In this document: positions 53,447 through 61,775 of the stretch, piece after piece
How the letters are laid out: each line of letters starts with the position of its first letter
How positions within the stretch are numbered: position 1 is the stretch's first letter
Source: Nostoc sp. KVJ20
GTDB lineage: Bacteria; Cyanobacteriota; Cyanobacteriia; Cyanobacteriales; Nostocaceae
NCBI RefSeq assembly: GCF_001712795.1
Contig: NZ_KV757607.1
Location: 8,751 to 72,750, forward strand
DNA: 64,000 bases
Reading direction: 5' to 3'
Made by a program: the position numbers and the translations under genes
The notes under the pieces: generated by a model
Seen by the model: only the letters and a program-made list of their open reading frames with translations
Databases searched by the model: none
Told to the model about the DNA's origin: nothing

Positions 53447-54652
53447 ATGGAAAAAACTATTCATCGCAAATTACAAATTAACCACACCCGCAACAAACAG
53501 CAAGACCATACTGCTTTAATGGATGAAGCTGTCACCAATTTTCGCTATGAAGATTGTCAAAACGAGTATTGGAATCCAGAAGAGTTTTCCCTGTTATATG
53601 GTACACCTTTATGGGAACAGTCGAGCCAACATCAGCGTATAATTTTGAACCAACTTTACTGGGTAGCTTATTATTCACAAATTGTTTCTGCTGAAATTGC
53701 CACGATCTTTTTCAATCAAACCAGTGCAGCCGGACTTTACGCTCAAGAAGATTTCCGCTTAATCTGCGATACCTTAGATTTGGAATCCGCCCAAGAGCGA
53801 TCGCACATTAACGCCTTCCGCACAATTGCCAAACAGGTTGAACAAGCGTTGTTTGGGGAACTTATCTTTACCTACCCCATGCGCGGCCCCTTTACAGAAA
53901 CGATGATTTATGCTGACACCAATGCCCTAAAAACTTGGTGGAAAAAAATTCAACTTCAATACTTTGGGCTGATTTCTGCGAATAATACTTTTTTGGCTTG
54001 TCAGTATTTCACGGTACGGGGAGTGCGGACGCTAAACGGCAAGTTAATACAGCATAAACTCAGCAATTATTATCAAAAGCATCCTCATCCTGAAGCTGCT
54101 CCAATTCCTGCTAAAGTCTCCTATTATCACTTCATGGATGAAAGTTTTCACTTCAATAGTTCGACAATTATATCGCACGATGTTGTCACTTGCCTTAATC
54201 CACCAACTGCATTTGAGAGACTGGTGGCTAATTTAGGGTTGTGGGGATGTCAGCGCGATCATTTTCATTTTTCTGCTGCGATTAATGGGATTTTCTGGTA
54301 CGATCCGGCGCTGTATAGTAAGATTTATCGGGTGTTGCGATCGCCTATTTTTGAGATGAGTGACATGGATGCTAAAGAAATGATGCGGCGTTGTTTTACC
54401 GAGGAGTCGGAAGGCTTGCAGCGCAGTTTTTCAACTCATCAGGAGGCGATGAAGTCTTATCAGGTGTATGTGGAAAAACTCGATTATCTTTGGCAACGTA
54501 ATCGGGATATGTCACTGATGGGAACTAATTCAATTTCTCGATATTTGGCAACTCAAAGAAGGGCTTTTCAAGGCTTAAAACACCAAGAGGATTTGTTTTT
54601 AAATCACGCAGAGACACAGAGGCGCAGAGAGGAATGGAAGAGTGTTGTTTAG
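53447..54652 (+). CDS. AurF-like diiron oxygenase
   Basis: The 401-residue protein carries motifs of AurF-type diiron oxygenases: E83, E117-x2-H120 (QERSH) and the signature H228-x3-E232-x2-H235 (HFMDESFH). AurF oxidises aryl amines to nitro groups; relatives act on other substrates. The extra ligand expected in the middle helix is not obvious. The last 24 residues (HQEDLFLNHAETQRRREEW) are encoded by a common ACGCAGAGACACAGAGG repeat, so the tail is probably an addition. The ferredoxin gene begins 18 bases after the stop. Confidence 0.72.
   Translation: MEKTIHRKLQINHTRNKQQDHTALMDEAVTNFRYEDCQNEYWNPEEFSLLYGTPLWEQSSQHQRIILNQLYWVAYYSQIVSAEIATIFFNQTSAAGLYAQEDFRLICDTLDLESAQERSHINAFRTIAKQVEQALFGELIFTYPMRGPFTETMIYADTNALKTWWKKIQLQYFGLISANNTFLACQYFTVRGVRTLNGKLIQHKLSNYYQKHPHPEAAPIPAKVSYYHFMDESFHFNSSTIISHDVVTCLNPPTAFERLVANLGLWGCQRDHFHFSAAINGIFWYDPALYSKIYRVLRSPIFEMSDMDAKEMMRRCFTEESEGLQRSFSTHQEAMKSYQVYVEKLDYLWQRNRDMSLMGTNSISRYLATQRRAFQGLKHQEDLFLNHAETQRRREEWKSVV
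54592..54645. repeat. ACGCAGAGACACAGAGG repeat inside the AurF-like gene
   Basis: The tail of the gene contains CACGCAGAGACACAGAGGCG followed by CAGAGAGG, a dispersed repeat common in filamentous cyanobacteria. It is translated as AETQRRREE. Confidence 0.6.
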
Positions 54653-54670
54653 GTAAAATTGTTGCGTATT

Positions 54671-54955
54671 ATGGCTGACTTCTGTAAGATATCCTTTCCA
54701 GGAAGTGATTTTATTCCGATCGCTCTGGAATGTCATCAAAGTTTGTCTGAACATCTCACGATTCAGAATTCACCTGTTTTATTTGGTTGTCGGACTGGTA
54801 TTTGTGGCACTTGTTTGGTTGAGGTTATTGGTGATATTCCTCCTCCTCAACCTGATGAACAGGAGATGTTGGAGACGTTAGCAGCTAATTATCCTCATGC
54901 ACGGTTAGCTTGTCAGGTTGATGTTACAGGTAATGTTGAAATTCGTAGGATTTAG
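54671..54955 (+). CDS. Plant-type [2Fe-2S] ferredoxin
   Basis: This 94-residue ferredoxin has the pattern C40-x4-C45-x2-C48 and C81 (CRTGICGTC ... RLACQ). It is the probable electron donor for the neighbouring Rieske and diiron oxygenases. No ferredoxin reductase gene is in the cluster, so a housekeeping reductase would be used. The ATG at 54671 is preferred over the upstream TTG at 54659. Confidence 0.92.
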   Translation: MADFCKISFPGSDFIPIALECHQSLSEHLTIQNSPVLFGCRTGICGTCLVEVIGDIPPPQPDEQEMLETLAANYPHARLACQVDVTGNVEIRRI

Positions 54956-54987
54956 ATGGTGATTTAAAAACAACTAAAAGAGCAAGT

Positions 54988-55380
54988 ATGGATTGGTTAA
55001 AGCGCGTCGCAGAAATTCGTAAAACTTGTAACGTGCCAGCACCAGCCCGAAATGTTGCTATTGCTAGAGTCTGGATAGATGAGACATTTTCCGAGCTATT
55101 CGCCTTTAGTGGTAAGCTGTTGCGAGAGGGAGCGGTTGATGTACCCACTCAACCAATGTTTAAAACCTTTGAAGTTACCGGACACCGAAGAGACTTAGAC
55201 TCAGAGTACAAAATATTAGAAGCGATTGCCGAAAAATATACAAATAATAGAGAAGTAAAGGGTAAGATTGAGTTATTCACCGAAAGAGAGCCATGTGATT
55301 CGTGTGAGTATGTCATTAAGCAGTTTAGGCAAGCTTTCCCGAACATTCAGCTAAATGTACATCACGGAAACATTGCGTAA
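54988..55380 (+). CDS. Toxin-type deaminase domain protein
   Basis: The 130-residue protein is a deaminase of the type found at the C-terminus of polymorphic toxins: D71-S-E73 (RRDLDSEYKILEAIA) where common deaminases have HxE, then C103-x2-C106 (REPCDSCEYVIKQF) and FPNIQLNVHHG. The motif order fits the BURPS668_1122-like deaminases. It lacks a signal peptide, trafficking domain or repeat region, so it looks like an orphan toxin cassette. The SUKH-type immunity gene follows after 14 bases. Substrate could be DNA, RNA or a nucleotide. Confidence 0.75.
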   Translation: MDWLKRVAEIRKTCNVPAPARNVAIARVWIDETFSELFAFSGKLLREGAVDVPTQPMFKTFEVTGHRRDLDSEYKILEAIAEKYTNNREVKGKIELFTEREPCDSCEYVIKQFRQAFPNIQLNVHHGNIA

Positions 55381-55394
55381 AGGAGTCGGTATAA

Positions 55395-55859
55395 ATGTCA
55401 ATTCGCAATTTACCCGAAGCACTTCAGCTTATTTTTAACGAAAATCAGCTTTCGCCATGTTCAGATTTAGAAATAATTCAATTTGAACAACAACAAGGTA
55501 TTACTTTGCCCAGTAATTATAAAGACTTTCTCAAGATGATGGGGCATGGTGCAGGTAAGTTTTTGCGTGGTTCTGATTGCTTTTACAAACATTTACCGCA
55601 AATTCAAGAATGGGCTAAAGAACTTCTGGTAGAAAATGATTTTCCTGAAGCTTTGCCTGAAGATGCTTTTGTATTTTTTATGCACCAGGGTTATCAGTTT
55701 AGCTTTTTCAGGCTTTCAGAAGGTGATAACCCACCAACTTACTCATATTGCGAAGGACAGGAAGAGTCTTATTTTGTCAAAAGTCATGATACGTTTAGTG
55801 ACTTTATAGCGGTGGAAATCGACCTTTATTTAAAGTCTTCAATGTCTCTAACGAGTTAG
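55395..55859 (+). CDS. SMI1/KNR4 (SUKH) immunity-type protein
   Basis: The 154-residue protein matches the SUKH superfamily: IIQFEQQQGITLPSNYKDFL, then HGAGKFLRGSD and FVFFMHQGYQFSFFRLSEGD. SUKH proteins commonly neutralise nuclease and deaminase toxins of contact-dependent systems. It is paired with the deaminase gene: AAGGAG lies 9 bases before its ATG and directly after the deaminase stop. I infer that it protects the host from this toxin. Confidence 0.85.
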   Translation: MSIRNLPEALQLIFNENQLSPCSDLEIIQFEQQQGITLPSNYKDFLKMMGHGAGKFLRGSDCFYKHLPQIQEWAKELLVENDFPEALPEDAFVFFMHQGYQFSFFRLSEGDNPPTYSYCEGQEESYFVKSHDTFSDFIAVEIDLYLKSSMSLTS

Positions 55860-55955
55860 ATATTTAGCACATGAAATTGACAATTATCTTTCTCTCTATC
55901 CAATATCGCACTTGTAAATTTCTCGAAATGTCGGTTTTTTTAGCGTCAACCTAAC

Positions 55956-57242
55956 TTACTCGCTTTTATCTTCAGGTACTCGTATTTGTTCAAGTGGTTT
56001 TAGTGTGGCAGCCGAATTAGCCATTTGTAACCATGCAAGTTCTTTTAACGCATTTGAATTAGGTATTAGTGTTTGTTCGATTGCTTTTTGCATTAATAAA
56101 TTAGGTATTAATGCCTGTCCAATTAATTTCTGCATATCTGAATAATTAATTTGTAACTGTGCAAGTCTTTTTAGCGCGTCTGAATTAGGGATTAGTGCCT
56201 GTCCAATTAATTTCTGCACATCTGAATAATTAATTTGTAAGTGTGTAAGTCTTTTTAGCGCATCCGAATTAGGTATTAGTGTCTCTTCAATTGCTTGCTC
56301 AATAACCTTATCATTTTGTTCATCAATCAAGTCAGTATCAGCAATTGCATTTGTTTCTTCGATTGATCTTAGATCAATCTCAACCATCAATTCCTTTTTA
56401 GCCATTTCAAGAAACCGTTGAGTTCGATACATCCAAAAAGGCTGTTTCACATATTCCTGAAATTCGCGTCTTAGTTCTATATGTGGAGCAACTATTTCTC
56501 CATTTTTCTTTATCCACCAGTCTGGCTTTTTCTCTCCTGTGACAAAAACAATTGGTAAAGACTCTCTTTTAGCAAAATCTAATATTTGTTTCCAAAGAAT
56601 GAAGTCTCCATATTTCCGTTCATCTGCTTTGTCTTTACCATCCGAAAAACCAGGAGGTTGTGATTTTTTGTACCTATCGTCAGCTTCTTTATACAGGATC
56701 TGCAAACTTTGCTCATCGTAGGGTTCTCCCACTTTTGAATCAAATATTGAGAGAAGATGTTCCAAAATTCTGTCATTGTCTGAATCAAACGGAAAATGAG
56801 CATTGGCAAGCTCATTTATCTTTTCTCGAAAAACCTTCTCTACCTCATCCACTGCATCAAGATAATTTTTTTGCTTATCAAATAAATTCTCCACTTCAGC
56901 AGCTACAATCTTTCCTGCTTGGTTAAGATGACCTCGGAGACTGTTAAATTTTTGTTGTTCAGATTTCCATTTTTCAAGTGCTGATAAAGCTTTCTTAAAA
57001 GATGCTGCCTCCGAGTCAATTATTTCTTCTCGCTGTCTCAAAAACTCGTCAGCTACTTGATAAGGCAACCAAATTCTATTTTGAAGATGTTCCAGTATTT
57101 TAAGAAAATCCTCTACGGTAAGACGCGATACCCGATATAAATCAAGGAGAAAATTTGTATCAAAGACAAAAGTGGCATTTTTCCACAGCTTTGAAAAATC
57201 AGCCTCAGATGGAGAAAGTCTCCAGGAAAATAAGTTTCTCAT
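55956..57242 (-). CDS. PIN-like (PIN_8/DUF4935 type) domain protein
   Basis: The 428-residue protein starts with a PIN-type nuclease domain: D in FVFDTNFLLDLYR, E in VADEFLRQRE, then DERKYGDFILWKQIL and PIVFVTGEKKPDW with late acidic residues. The middle is coiled coil. The last 130 residues hold two and a half copies of a 28-residue repeat (LIPNSDALKRLTHLQINYSD). Large PIN-like proteins of this kind are found in defence contexts. It is opposite in orientation to the surrounding oxygenase genes. The ATG at 57242 is preferred to the TTG at 57248. Confidence 0.72.
   Translation of the reverse strand: MRNLFSWRLSPSEADFSKLWKNATFVFDTNFLLDLYRVSRLTVEDFLKILEHLQNRIWLPYQVADEFLRQREEIIDSEAASFKKALSALEKWKSEQQKFNSLRGHLNQAGKIVAAEVENLFDKQKNYLDAVDEVEKVFREKINELANAHFPFDSDNDRILEHLLSIFDSKVGEPYDEQSLQILYKEADDRYKKSQPPGFSDGKDKADERKYGDFILWKQILDFAKRESLPIVFVTGEKKPDWWIKKNGEIVAPHIELRREFQEYVKQPFWMYRTQRFLEMAKKELMVEIDLRSIEETNAIADTDLIDEQNDKVIEQAIEETLIPNSDALKRLTHLQINYSDVQKLIGQALIPNSDALKRLAQLQINYSDMQKLIGQALIPNLLMQKAIEQTLIPNSNALKELAWLQMANSAATLKPLEQIRVPEDKSE
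56060..56290. repeat. 84-bp tandem repeats inside the PIN-like gene
   Basis: Repeats of 28 codons (CTTTTTAGCGC...AATTAATTTGTAA pattern) occur at about 56090-56170 and 56174-56260, with a degenerate third. Reading frame is kept. They encode the LIPNSDALKRL repeats. Confidence 0.6.
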
Positions 57243-57326
57243 GTACAAAGGATTAGATTAGGAATTTTAGTATTATTCAATGTCAAAAGCTGAATATCTT
57301 GCATCAGTAGATTCACTTAAAGGTAA

Positions 57327-57503
57327 TTAAATTATGTGGCTTGATATTTCTGTACCTTTTGCAATCCCTCGCAGTCGGGACAAGTTACCCTTTTTCAATT
57401 CAGAACTAGTTTCTTGCTGTAGCGATTCCAAAAGGATTTGTACTAATGTCCAGCCGCTAATTGGTAACTCTAATACCTGCTTTTGCAATTGTTGTAATGT
57501 CAC
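57327..57503 (-). CDS. Small antitoxin-like protein
   Basis: A 58-codon frame from GTG at 57503 to TAA at 57327 reads VTLQQLQKQVLELPISGWTL, then LLESLQQETSSELKKGNLSR and IAKGTEISSHII. It resembles small cyanobacterial antitoxin-like proteins of the QLQQQVLxLP...LLESL type. AAAGGA precedes the GTG by 2 bases, which is close. No toxin gene is next to it on this strand. It lies between the PIN-like gene and the third Rieske gene. I regard it as probably real but unproven. Confidence 0.45.
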   Translation of the reverse strand: MTLQQLQKQVLELPISGWTLVQILLESLQQETSSELKKGNLSRLRGIAKGTEISSHII

Positions 57504-57631
57504 GATCCTTTTCCCATATCAGGTTATCTCATTTTTAATTGTAAATTAGCTCTTTTGGAATTCGATAGATACAAGAATGCAGTTCTACCCAAGACATTGC
57601 CATAATTTAAATACGATCGCTCCCAGCCACC

Positions 57632-58654
57632 ATGCAATTTGCAGACTTCTGGTATATTGTTGCACTCAGCGAACAGTTACAACCCAACAAAGTATTATCA
57701 CGCACCGTTTTAGGAGAATGGTTAGCGATATTTCGCGCTGAAGATGGACAACCCGTAGCTTTGCGCGATCGCTGTTTACACCGCAATAGCCGTCTATCTA
57801 CAGGTAAAATCTGTAATGGTGCTTTACAATGTCCCTATCATGGTTGGATATATGACAGCGTTGGAAACGTTATTGCAGTTCCAGCCGAAGGAGATGATTT
57901 CAAACCTTCGCCACAGCGTCGAGCCAAGTGTTACGCTACCAAAGAACAGGATGGCTATGTTTATGTGCAGTTAGCCGATACCCCAAGGGTTGATCTTGAA
58001 CCCTTTTCTATGCCTAACTATGGACAAATAGGATGGGAAACGGTACGGGTAATTAACCGTTTTGCTAACAATGTTACTAATTGTGCAGAGAATTTTATTG
58101 ATATTCCCCATACGGCTTTTGTTCATCCTGGTGTTTTCCGTACTTCCCGCCAACAAAAGTTAGAGATGACTGTAGAACGCTGTAATGGTTCGGTTTTGGT
58201 GGAGTATCGCAACGAAAACAGTAATTTGGGATGGTACAGCCGTTTTCTGAATTTGCATGGTGCAGAGATTAAACATAGCGATCGCTTTTATATGCCAAAT
58301 ATTACCTCTGTAGAGTATAAGATGGCACATAATCGCCATTTGTTCATTACTAGTCAATCTATTCCAGAAACCGATAATTCAACTCTGGTTTACACCGATG
58401 TTACCTACAACTATGGTATTTGGAATAAATTAGCGCGTCCCTTTGTGCGGTGGACTGCTCAACATATTATCCGCCAAGACGTGGAAATTTTGGGTATTCA
58501 GGGGGAAGCGATCGCTAAATACGGGACACAATTTTATAATACGCCTGCGGACACAATTCATATATTTGTAGAGTCAATTATAGCGGCTATATCTCGTGGA
58601 GAAGATCCGCGTTTATTGCCAAATCAATCAGTAAAAGTTACATTTTGGGTTTGA
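57632..58654 (+). CDS. Rieske non-heme iron oxygenase
   Basis: The 340-residue protein has the Rieske ligands C48-x-H50 and C67-x2-H70 (CLHRNSRL, CPYHGW) and the iron motif with D157, H160 and H165 (AENFIDIPHTAFVH). It is related to, but clearly distinct from, the other two Rieske proteins in the cluster. Electron supply would come from the ferredoxin at 54671. It is followed by a tandem repeat array and then the fatty-acid-hydroxylase gene on the same strand. ATG at 57632. Confidence 0.9.
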   Translation: MQFADFWYIVALSEQLQPNKVLSRTVLGEWLAIFRAEDGQPVALRDRCLHRNSRLSTGKICNGALQCPYHGWIYDSVGNVIAVPAEGDDFKPSPQRRAKCYATKEQDGYVYVQLADTPRVDLEPFSMPNYGQIGWETVRVINRFANNVTNCAENFIDIPHTAFVHPGVFRTSRQQKLEMTVERCNGSVLVEYRNENSNLGWYSRFLNLHGAEIKHSDRFYMPNITSVEYKMAHNRHLFITSQSIPETDNSTLVYTDVTYNYGIWNKLARPFVRWTAQHIIRQDVEILGIQGEAIAKYGTQFYNTPADTIHIFVESIIAAISRGEDPRLLPNQSVKVTFWV

Positions 58655-58669
58655 AAATAATTCGTAATT

Positions 58670-58866
58670 ACCCCCCTTAATCCCCCCTTGTAAAGGGGGG
58701 AGATTGGAAAATCCGGTTCCCTCCCCTTATAAAGGGGAGATTGGAAAATCCGGTTCCCTCCCCTTATAAAGGGGAGATTGGAAAATCCAGTTCCCTCCCC
58801 TTATAAAGGGGAGATTGGAAAATCCAGTTCCCTCCCCTTTATAAGGGGAGGGTTAGGGTGGGGTAA
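58670..58866. repeat. Tandem array of a 37-bp unit
   Basis: AGATTGG recurs at 58701, 58738, 58775 and 58812, a period of 37. Each unit reads AGATTGGAAAATCCGGTTCC then CTCCCCTTATAAAGGGG. The ends are C-run and G-run motifs (ACCCCCCTTAATCC, GGGTTAGGGTGGGG). No spacers are present between units, so it is not a CRISPR array. Confidence 0.8.
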
Positions 58867-58900
58867 AACCCATGTTTAAAATCAGTGTGAGCAATCAGAA

Positions 58901-59653
58901 GTGGAAATACAAAACTTTGCACAACTACTAATTTTTGCTGCTTTTATCGGATTAGTTGGTTGGACTCTTAGCAATCAGCTTGGACGAACTCAACTCAAAG
59001 TTAAAAGTCGTGAAGATTGGTTGCTAGATGGTACAGGATTAACGATTCAAGGAATTTTAATTCCCTTACTACAAGCTACTTTAGTTTATTGGCTTTATAA
59101 ATATTTACTACCGACTCAACAAGGATACTTAAAAATATCATTAGTTCCGGCTTTTATTATCAGTTTTGTTGTAGTTGATTATTTATATTATTGGAATCAT
59201 CGTTTATTACATACTAAATTGTTGTGGAAAGTTCATCAAGTTCATCACACTGTTACTCAGATGGATGTATTAGGAACTTCTCGCAACACACTTTGGACAA
59301 GCTTGTTAATTATATATTTATGGATACACACTTTATTTGTATATCTGTTAGCCGATCCCACAGGTTATTTACTTGGAGTCAGTCTAACTTCTGCCTTAGA
59401 TTTATGGCGACATAGCCGTTTAATCATTCCTGCAAATACCAGGCTATATCAACTTTTATCTACTTGGTTAATCTTACCACAGGATCATGCTTGGCATCAT
59501 TGCCGCGAAATCCACAATTATAACTATGGGGCTAATCTGAAAATTTGGGATAAGTTACATGGAACATATTATGAAAGCGAAAAATTGCCATCTATAATTG
59601 GAATTCCTAGCTCATTAAACTTGTTCCAAAAACTTTTATTCCCATTTTCATGA
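58901..59653 (+). CDS. Fatty acid hydroxylase / sterol desaturase family protein
   Basis: The 250-residue membrane enzyme has the histidine boxes of the family: H100-x3-H104 (NHRLLH), H112-x2-HH (VHQVHH) and H196-x2-HH (DHAWHH), plus H205. Such diiron enzymes hydroxylate or desaturate lipids. About four transmembrane helices are visible. The start is a GTG at 58901. It overlaps the next gene by 4 bases (ATGA), so the last three genes of the cluster form a tight operon. Confidence 0.85.
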   Translation: MEIQNFAQLLIFAAFIGLVGWTLSNQLGRTQLKVKSREDWLLDGTGLTIQGILIPLLQATLVYWLYKYLLPTQQGYLKISLVPAFIISFVVVDYLYYWNHRLLHTKLLWKVHQVHHTVTQMDVLGTSRNTLWTSLLIIYLWIHTLFVYLLADPTGYLLGVSLTSALDLWRHSRLIIPANTRLYQLLSTWLILPQDHAWHHCREIHNYNYGANLKIWDKLHGTYYESEKLPSIIGIPSSLNLFQKLLFPFS

Positions 59654-60258
59654 CAGTTATCAGCAAAATACTTTCGTTTTTCCCTACGTTTATATTATTG
59701 CTAACTGGTGCAGCAATAATCTACCTTGCCTATTCGCCCAACATCTTCAGCATTCTTGCACTGTTTTTTTCTATTTATGGGCTACCAGTGCTAGTTTACC
59801 GCTTGCATGAATGGGTTTATCCTGTGCGCGAGGGTATTAGTTATCTACTAGGTGAAGAATATAATCCCTGGTGGGGTAGTCATCAAATCCAGGTAATTTA
59901 TATTGCAATTCCGGTGTTGGAAGCAGTGCTGCGACTGATTCCGGGGGTGTTTTCGTGTTGGTTGCGATTGTGGGGTGCTAAAGTGGGGCGAGATGTATAC
60001 TGGACAACAAGATTGGAGATTGCCGATCGCAGTTTATTAGAAATTGGCGATCGCGTCGTTGTCGGGCATGGTGTCGGTATCTATTGCCACATCATTAAAC
60101 CCCGCAAGCAAAATTTAATGCTGTATGTTAAAAAAGTCCAGATTGGCAGCAATGTTTTTGTGGGAGCCGGATCTAATCTTGCTCCCGGTGTAGTCGTTGC
60201 TGATGGTTCTTATTTACCAGCAGCTACCAAGCTTTATCCTAATCAAAAGGTGCAATAA
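59650..60258 (+). CDS. Membrane hexapeptide-type acyltransferase
   Basis: The 202-residue protein has two N-terminal hydrophobic helices (about residues 10-50) and a C-terminal left-handed beta-helix-like part (VGRDVYWTTRLEIADRSLLE, then IGSNVFVGAGSNLAPGVVVA). Similar sequences transfer acetyl or acyl groups. It overlaps the hydroxylase gene by 4 bases and the GH3 gene by 1, hence the three are translationally coupled. A role in decorating or moving the acyl product is plausible. Confidence 0.72.
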   Translation: MTVISKILSFFPTFILLLTGAAIIYLAYSPNIFSILALFFSIYGLPVLVYRLHEWVYPVREGISYLLGEEYNPWWGSHQIQVIYIAIPVLEAVLRLIPGVFSCWLRLWGAKVGRDVYWTTRLEIADRSLLEIGDRVVVGHGVGIYCHIIKPRKQNLMLYVKKVQIGSNVFVGAGSNLAPGVVVADGSYLPAATKLYPNQKVQ

Positions 60259-61775
60259 TGCGTCCGATTATTCAGCTTTTTGGGCAAATTCTCGCGCCAA
60301 CTGCGAAGCAATTTTATCGAGCTTTAGATAATCCAGAGTTAATGCAGACATCTGTAAAAAGGGAAATTTGCGATCGCCTAATCAAAAGTGAGTATGGCAA
60401 AACTTTGGGTATCCATTCTATAGACGATTGGCAGCGCGTACCAATTGTAGATTATGATGCACTCGAACCCTGGTTAAATCAGAAACAGCAGCAAATTTCC
60501 CTCACGCCAGAACCCATTTTGTTCTATGAAAAAACCTCCGGTAGTAGTGGGGCGGTAAAATGGATTCCTTATACTCAATCTTTGCGGCGATCGTTTAATC
60601 AAATGTTTTGCGTCTGGGCGCATGATTTGATTGTACATGGCCCGAAATTTTCCACAGGCAAGCTTTATGCTTGTATCTCGCCGCAATTAAATGTAGGTGA
60701 TAGCCAAACTTTACAAGATGATTTAGATTACTTAGACGGCTGGTTACGTTGGTTTTTGCGTCCTTGGTTGGTGATGCCAAATAAACTTAATCGACTGCAT
60801 GATGCGAACTTGTTTAAACATCAACTAGCTTTGGCATTATTAGAGGCTGAAAAACTAGAAATTATCTCTATTTGGAGTCCTAGTTTTCTACAAGTACATT
60901 TAAAATATATTCAAGAAAATCAGGATTTATTGCGAAAAGAATTACACAACCGCATTTCACATTATCGCCTCCAACTCCTTAGCGAAAGTAAGATTCCCTG
61001 GATGCAACTCTGGCCAAATTTGAAGCTGATTTCCTGCTGGGATAGCGCCAATGCAGCAGATCAAGCGCAAGGATTAAGATTAAAATTTCCAGGTGTATTA
61101 ATTCAAGGTAAGGGACTACTAGCAACGGAAGCCCCAATAACGATTCCCTTGATTGTCGCTGGGGGATGCGTGCCGGTTCTTGATGAAGTTTTTTTCGAGT
61201 TTGAGGATGAGGCTGGTTCAGTGTATGGTTTGCATGAACTCAACATTGGCAAGGAATACACGGTTATTTTATCGCAGAAAGGGGGATTGTATCGTTATCG
61301 AATTGGCGATCGCATCCGCGTAACTCATTACTATCGCCACACTCCCTGTTTAGAATTTATCGGACGACATCAAGCTATTAGCGATTTGGTGGGCGAAAAG
61401 TTGCAAGAAACTTTTGTAAATAATGCTTTGACTCTCTTGAACTTGCAAGAAACTAATTTTAAAAGTTTGATGCCGATTGCTGATCCTCCACACTATATTT
61501 TATTATTAGATTCGGCAAAAGAAAGCCCGGAAATTATCGCTAAACAGCTAGATCAGGCTTTATCAGAATCTTATCATTACAAGAGAGCGCGATCGCTCGA
61601 TCAACTTGCACCACCAGAGGTTTTAATCTCTAGTCAAATTCATGAAATATTAGTTTCCCATCGTATCCGCACTGGAAGTATTTGGGGAGGTATTAAGCAT
61701 CCAATTCTGGCAACATCACCCATTAGCGCTGAACTTTTACAAGAATTGAACTCCGGATTAGAGATTGCAGATTAG
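60258..61775 (+). CDS. GH3-type acyl-acid amido synthetase
   Basis: The 505-residue protein is a GH3 auxin-responsive promoter family member of the ANL adenylating superfamily: the ATP-binding loop YEKTSGSSGAVKWIP, then LLATEAPITIPL and YRYRIGDRIRVTHYYRHTPC. Plant GH3 enzymes adenylate a carboxylic acid and join it to an amino acid. Bacterial members are little studied. It begins where the acyltransferase gene stops (TAATG). The Uma2 gene ends directly next to it on the other strand. A role in forming an acyl-amino-acid amide is inferred. Confidence 0.88.
   Translation: MRPIIQLFGQILAPTAKQFYRALDNPELMQTSVKREICDRLIKSEYGKTLGIHSIDDWQRVPIVDYDALEPWLNQKQQQISLTPEPILFYEKTSGSSGAVKWIPYTQSLRRSFNQMFCVWAHDLIVHGPKFSTGKLYACISPQLNVGDSQTLQDDLDYLDGWLRWFLRPWLVMPNKLNRLHDANLFKHQLALALLEAEKLEIISIWSPSFLQVHLKYIQENQDLLRKELHNRISHYRLQLLSESKIPWMQLWPNLKLISCWDSANAADQAQGLRLKFPGVLIQGKGLLATEAPITIPLIVAGGCVPVLDEVFFEFEDEAGSVYGLHELNIGKEYTVILSQKGGLYRYRIGDRIRVTHYYRHTPCLEFIGRHQAISDLVGEKLQETFVNNALTLLNLQETNFKSLMPIADPPHYILLLDSAKESPEIIAKQLDQALSESYHYKRARSLDQLAPPEVLISSQIHEILVSHRIRTGSIWGGIKHPILATSPISAELLQELNSGLEIAD

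Noticed and set aside
57334..57549. 71-codon plus-strand frame
   Set aside because: The opposite strand gives a more convincing small protein (57327-57503); this one is its shadow.
58701..58848. Possible CRISPR array
   Set aside because: The 37-bp units follow each other directly with no unique spacers, and they belong to the G/C-run spacer repeat family.
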